Source: Sphingomonadaceae bacterium (lineage in GTDB: Bacteria > Pseudomonadota > Alphaproteobacteria > Sphingomonadales > Sphingomonadaceae). Taken from it: a stretch of 8,043 bases of DNA. Each line of letters opens with the position of its first letter. Position 1 is the stretch's first letter. The position numbers and the translations under genes are program-made. The DNA lies in assembly GCA_020446665.1 (NCBI GenBank), contig JAGREF010000089.1, positions 1 to 8,043 on the forward strand, read 5' to 3'. Of the stretch, positions 5,383-8,043 are shown one piece after another. Below the pieces are notes generated by a model. That model worked only from the letters and a program-made list of their open reading frames with translations. It was not told the origin of the DNA and ran no database searches.

Positions 5383-6491
5383 AGCGCGACCACATCGGCC
5401 AGTTCAGGCAGCAGCTTGTCGCGCTGTTCGCTATCCGAATGGCCGAGGCGGACCACCGTCAGCTTCTGCTCCGGCGCGACCAGCACATATTGCCCCATAT
5501 GGCCGATGGCAGCGAACAGGCTGGGGGGGCCGCGATCCGCAAAGAGCGGGTTATCGCCGCTATCAACCGGTCGGTTGAGCCAGGTCTGCGCCCCATATTG
5601 CGGGCTGCGCGGGCTGGGAGTGGTCATGAATTCCACCCATTTGCGCGGCACCAGCTGCGATCCGCGATAGGAGCCCTTGTTGCGCAGGAACTCGCCAAAC
5701 CGCGCCCAGTCTCGCGCATTGCCATGGATCAGGCTGCCGCCGATCAGCGTACCATTGGCATCATATTCGGCGACCATCGAATCCATCGCCAACGGCGTGA
5801 AGATGCGGCTGCGCAGATAGTCATCGACCACCTGACGCCGGATATCGGGATCATTGCTGTCGGTCAGCGTCCGCGCCGCAATGTCCGCAAGGATCACGCT
5901 GGTCGCGCTGGAATATTCGAATTCGCGGCCCGGTTCGAATTCCAGCGGCTGCGATTCGGCCCAGTCAGCCATGTCGTCGCGCCCGTCGAGGAACAGCATC
6001 CGCACTTCGGAGCTTTCCCAGGGCGGATCGCCTGCTTCCGTATGCCGCAAGCCGCTGCGCATTTGCAGCAGCTGGCGCAATGTAATCTCCCCGCGCGGGT
6101 CGCCTGCACGGCGCCAGCGCGGCACCGGCGGCGATTCGTCCAGCCGCAGCCGCCCGTCGGCCACCAGCATGCCGATCATCACCGCGGTGACAGTCTTCGC
6201 CATGGACCAGCTGACAAAGCACGTATCCTTGTCATAGCCGGGCGCATAACGCTCCGCCGCGATCACTCCACCATGCATCACTACGACGGCGCGGGTTTCC
6301 CCCAGCCCGTCCAGCGTGAACAGGTCATCCACTTCGCGCGCCAGTTGCTTGGTCGGCGCGCCGGGATTGTCAGTAACGGCAGCCAGCGCTTCATCGGAAA
6401 GGGCAGGTTTGCCGACGGGGGCATCCCCGCAAGCGGCAAGGCTTGGCATCAGGGCCAGGCAGGCGATAAGGGGGGGTAGCCGCTTTGACAT
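5367..6491 (-). CDS. Lipoprotein serine hydrolase, beta-lactamase/esterase family
   Basis: A 374-residue envelope hydrolase of the class-C beta-lactamase / penicillin-binding-like superfamily (Beta-lactamase, PF00144 type). The N-terminus is a lipoprotein signal: KR, a hydrophobic core and the lipobox LAAC with Cys21, so the protein is probably anchored in the inner or outer membrane facing the periplasm. The nucleophile motif SxxK is S96-M-A-K99. The Tyr motif is Y193-S-S, and GHMGQ (330-334) stands where KTG would be, an arrangement seen in esterase-like and 6-aminohexanoate-dimer-hydrolase-like members rather than true beta-lactamases. The substrate is unknown and antibiotic resistance should not be assumed. 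The ATG at 6489-6491 is chosen because it gives an ideal signal peptide and has GAGGGA upstream; the frame stays open to an ATG at 6554, which would bury the signal. It is divergent from the small membrane protein gene, with 35 bases between starts. Confidence 0.9.
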   Translation of the reverse strand: MSKRLPPLIACLALMPSLAACGDAPVGKPALSDEALAAVTDNPGAPTKQLAREVDDLFTLDGLGETRAVVVMHGGVIAAERYAPGYDKDTCFVSWSMAKTVTAVMIGMLVADGRLRLDESPPVPRWRRAGDPRGEITLRQLLQMRSGLRHTEAGDPPWESSEVRMLFLDGRDDMADWAESQPLEFEPGREFEYSSATSVILADIAARTLTDSNDPDIRRQVVDDYLRSRIFTPLAMDSMVAEYDANGTLIGGSLIHGNARDWARFGEFLRNKGSYRGSQLVPRKWVEFMTTPSPRSPQYGAQTWLNRPVDSGDNPLFADRGPPSLFAAIGHMGQYVLVAPEQKLTVVRLGHSDSEQRDKLLPELADVVALYPGK

Positions 6492-6526
6492 GCGGCGTCC
6501 CTCGCACGACCGGAATCCCCTTGGCA

Positions 6527-6877
6527 ATGGCAAAAACTCGCAGACGCAGCGCAACCCGCAAATCCAGCCGCTGGCCCTATCTGCTGGTGGTGGTGCTTGT
6601 CCTGCTGGCGGCTCTCTGGTGGTATTATGGCCCGATCGCGCAGGGTTACGCCCGAACCGGCACGGCCTATGCGGCCCGGGTCGCCTGTTCCTGCCGCTTT
6701 GTCGCCGGGCGCGATCTGGATGATTGCGCGAAGGACAAGCTGGCCGGGATGGAGTTCATCACGCTCAGCGCAGATGAAGAGGGAAAAAGCGTAACTGCCC
6801 GCTTCCCCCTGATCGCCAGCGATACGGCCCGTATGCAGGATGGCTATGGCTGCGTGCTGGAGAAATGGGAGGATTGA
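6527..6877 (+). CDS. Small single-span membrane protein with a Cys-rich extracytoplasmic domain
   Basis: A 116-residue protein of unknown function. A strongly basic N-terminus (KTRRRSATRKSSR, 3-15) precedes one hydrophobic span (about 17-34), which predicts the N-terminus inside and the remaining 80 residues in the periplasm. That part has RVACSCRFVAGRDLDDC (51-67), VTARFPLIASDTA (89-101) and GYGCVLEKWED at the end; its four cysteines (54, 56, 67, 109) could form disulfides. From memory, a similar 'C-S-x-x-F-V-x-GR ... V.AR ... G.GC.L' region forms the N-terminal part of many proteobacterial serine hydrolases, so this may be the separate form of that domain beside the hydrolase it faces. The ATG at 6527 is preferred; an in-frame ATG at 6485 would reach into the hydrolase gene and spoil the inside-positive start. 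Coding potential looks real, but function is a guess. Confidence 0.72.
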   Translation: MAKTRRRSATRKSSRWPYLLVVVLVLLAALWWYYGPIAQGYARTGTAYAARVACSCRFVAGRDLDDCAKDKLAGMEFITLSADEEGKSVTARFPLIASDTARMQDGYGCVLEKWED

Positions 6878-6879
6878 AT

Positions 6880-8043
6880 TCAGGCTGGCTCAGTCGCGTC
6901 GATCCACCCGCCGCCAATCACCCGCTCACCGGCATAGATCACCGCCGCTTGTCCCGGCGCGACACCAAATTCGGGCTGGCTGAAGCGAATCGTCGTGCTG
7001 GCCCCATCGCCCAGCGGACCCTCCAGCGTGATCGGTACAGGCTTGGCCAGCGAGCGGACCTTGGCGCTGAGGGGAGCGTCGGGAATCGGGCCGATGCGGT
7101 TGGTCTCGATAATCTGTGCAGCGCCAACCGCCAGCATCCGTTTCGGCCCGACCTTTACTTCGCCTGCCTCTGCATCGAGCGCGACGACATAGAGCGGCTC
7201 CGCCTGTCCGCCGATCTCCAGCCCGCGCCGCTGGCCGACCGTGTAATGGATGATGCCCTTGTGCTCGCCCAGCACCTCGCCCGATTCGGCATGGACGATA
7301 TTGCCGGGCTCCCCGCCTTCGGGGCGCATGCTGCGGACGATTTTTGCATAATCGCCATCGGGCACGAAGCAGATATCCTGGCTGTCGGGCTTGGCCGCAT
7401 TGCGCAGACCCGCCTGCTCGGCCAGCTGGCGCACGTCGCTCTTGGGCAGGCCGCCCAGCGGGAAGCGCAGGAAATCGAGCTGCTCTTCCGTCGTGCCATA
7501 AAGGAAGTAGGACTGATCCCGCGCGGGATCGAGTGCACGGTGCAGTTCGGCCCCGGATGCGCCTGTCACCCGGCGCACATAATGACCCGTGGCGAGGCAA
7601 TCTGCCCCCAGCTCGCGCGCCATGCGCAGCAAGTCGGTGAATTTCGGCCCCATATTGCAGCGTATGCAAGGCACCGGAGTGCGCCCGGCGAGATAGTCGT
7701 CAGCAAATTGCTCGACCACCTCCTCGCGAAAGGCGCTTTCATGGTCGAAGACATAATGGGCGATGCCCAGCCGGTCGGCCACGGCCTGCGCATCCCGTAT
7801 ATCATCACCCGCACAGCACGCGCCCTTGCGCCCGGTGGCGGCGCCGTAATCATAGAGTTGCAATGTTATGCCGATCACTTCGGCCCCGCTGGCAGCGGCC
7901 AGAGCCGCGACCACGGATGAGTCCACGCCGCCGGACATGGCGACGACGATGCGGCATTCGCTGGCCGGGCGGGGCAGATCGAACAGCGCAGCCGGATCGA
8001 GCGCAGCGTCAAAGGTGGGGGCAGTGGCCATGCGCGGCCCCAT
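6880..8043 (-). CDS. mnmA: tRNA-specific 2-thiouridylase MnmA
   Basis: MnmA puts sulfur on C2 of the wobble uridine (U34) of tRNA-Lys, -Glu and -Gln in the cytosol, activating the base with ATP and taking sulfur from a persulfide relay. Counting from the ATG at the right edge (387 residues), the PP-loop is SGGVDSS (37-43). [12 protein letters not shown] (74-85) is typical of the family, [13 protein letters not shown] (123-135) holds the first catalytic cysteine, most likely C129 of the Cys-Asn pair, and DSQDICF (220-226) the second, C225. LATGHYVRR (150-158), DQSYFLY (176-182) and [14 protein letters not shown] (266-279) are further family blocks, followed by the C-terminal beta-barrel domain. 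The gene looks complete; the start may be the ATG ending the window (8041-8043) or the one at 8029-8031, and the frame is open to the edge. Its stop is 2 bases from that of the converging small gene. Confidence 0.96.
   Translation of the reverse strand: MGPRMATAPTFDAALDPAALFDLPRPASECRIVVAMSGGVDSSVVAALAAASGAEVIGITLQLYDYGAATGRKGACCAGDDIRDAQAVADRLGIAHYVFDHESAFREEVVEQFADDYLAGRTPVPCIRCNMGPKFTDLLRMARELGADCLATGHYVRRVTGASGAELHRALDPARDQSYFLYGTTEEQLDFLRFPLGGLPKSDVRQLAEQAGLRNAAKPDSQDICFVPDGDYAKIVRSMRPEGGEPGNIVHAESGEVLGEHKGIIHYTVGQRRGLEIGGQAEPLYVVALDAEAGEVKVGPKRMLAVGAAQIIETNRIGPIPDAPLSAKVRSLAKPVPITLEGPLGDGASTTIRFSQPEFGVAPGQAAVIYAGERVIGGGWIDATEPA

Noticed and set aside
5301..6479. A 392-codon open frame on the plus strand opposite the serine hydrolase
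   Set aside because: It mirrors the hydrolase codons and gives a His/Arg/Gln-rich sequence with no domain, while the minus strand has a lipobox and SxxK motif.
5367..6491. A beta-lactam resistance gene
   Set aside because: The third motif is GHMGQ rather than KTG and the Tyr motif is YSS rather than YxN, which fits esterase/amidase-like relatives instead of true class-C enzymes.
6492..6554. A 21-residue N-terminal extension of the serine hydrolase, starting at the ATG ending at 6554
   Set aside because: It would put a Cys/Arg-rich segment before a perfect lipoprotein signal peptide and overlap the divergent small gene; the ATG at 6491 has its own GAGGGA site.
6865..7920. A 351-codon open frame on the plus strand opposite mnmA
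   Set aside because: It is a shadow of mnmA, whose catalytic motifs are all intact on the other strand.

Overview
The window looks like a stretch of alphaproteobacterial chromosome, most likely from the Sphingomonadales (an Erythrobacter- or Sphingomonas-like organism). The grounds are the high G+C content, dense packing with 4-base start/stop overlaps, the alphaproteobacterial style of the MnmA and FabI proteins, and a dnaJ-like / yihY / fabI cluster divergent from pdxH that I associate with sphingomonads. The lineage call is inference from protein style; no marker gene is present. No rRNA, tRNA, CRISPR array, insertion sequence or convincing rho-independent terminator was seen.

Left block, minus strand (1-2799). 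In the direction of transcription this reads: a small antitoxin-like gene and a RelE/ParE-type toxin (overlapping by ATGA), then a class-B J-domain co-chaperone, a YihY/BrkB-type inner-membrane protein with a probable TTG start, and the first 96 codons of enoyl-ACP reductase fabI, which runs off the left edge. The J-protein, membrane protein and fabI are packed as one operon. The toxin-antitoxin pair is clearly poorer in G+C than its surroundings and looks inserted. A CTTG-N18-CCTAGCT arrangement between toxin and dnaJ resembles an alphaproteobacterial RpoH (heat-shock) promoter.

Middle block, plus strand (3021-5382). Three genes are joined head to tail by 4-base overlaps (ATGA, then GTGA): pdxH (pyridoxal phosphate synthesis), a FieF/YiiP-type divalent metal efflux protein with all metal-site residues in place, and a PhzF-family isomerase-like enzyme. 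The 221-base gap between the antitoxin and pdxH holds two short tandem repeats, a -10-like box and a 7-base inverted repeat.

Right block (5367-8043). A lipoprotein serine hydrolase of the beta-lactamase/esterase fold (minus) converges on and overlaps phzF by 16 bases. It diverges from a 116-residue single-span membrane protein (plus) with only 35 bases between the starts. The small protein's cysteine-rich extracytoplasmic part resembles, from memory, the N-terminal region that other serine hydrolases carry fused to their catalytic domain, so the two may form a split pair. The small gene converges on mnmA (tRNA 2-thiouridylase, minus), with 2 bases between their stop codons; mnmA reaches the right edge.

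Most of the window is core or housekeeping DNA. The parts that stand out are the transferred-looking toxin-antitoxin pair and the hydrolase/small-protein pair.
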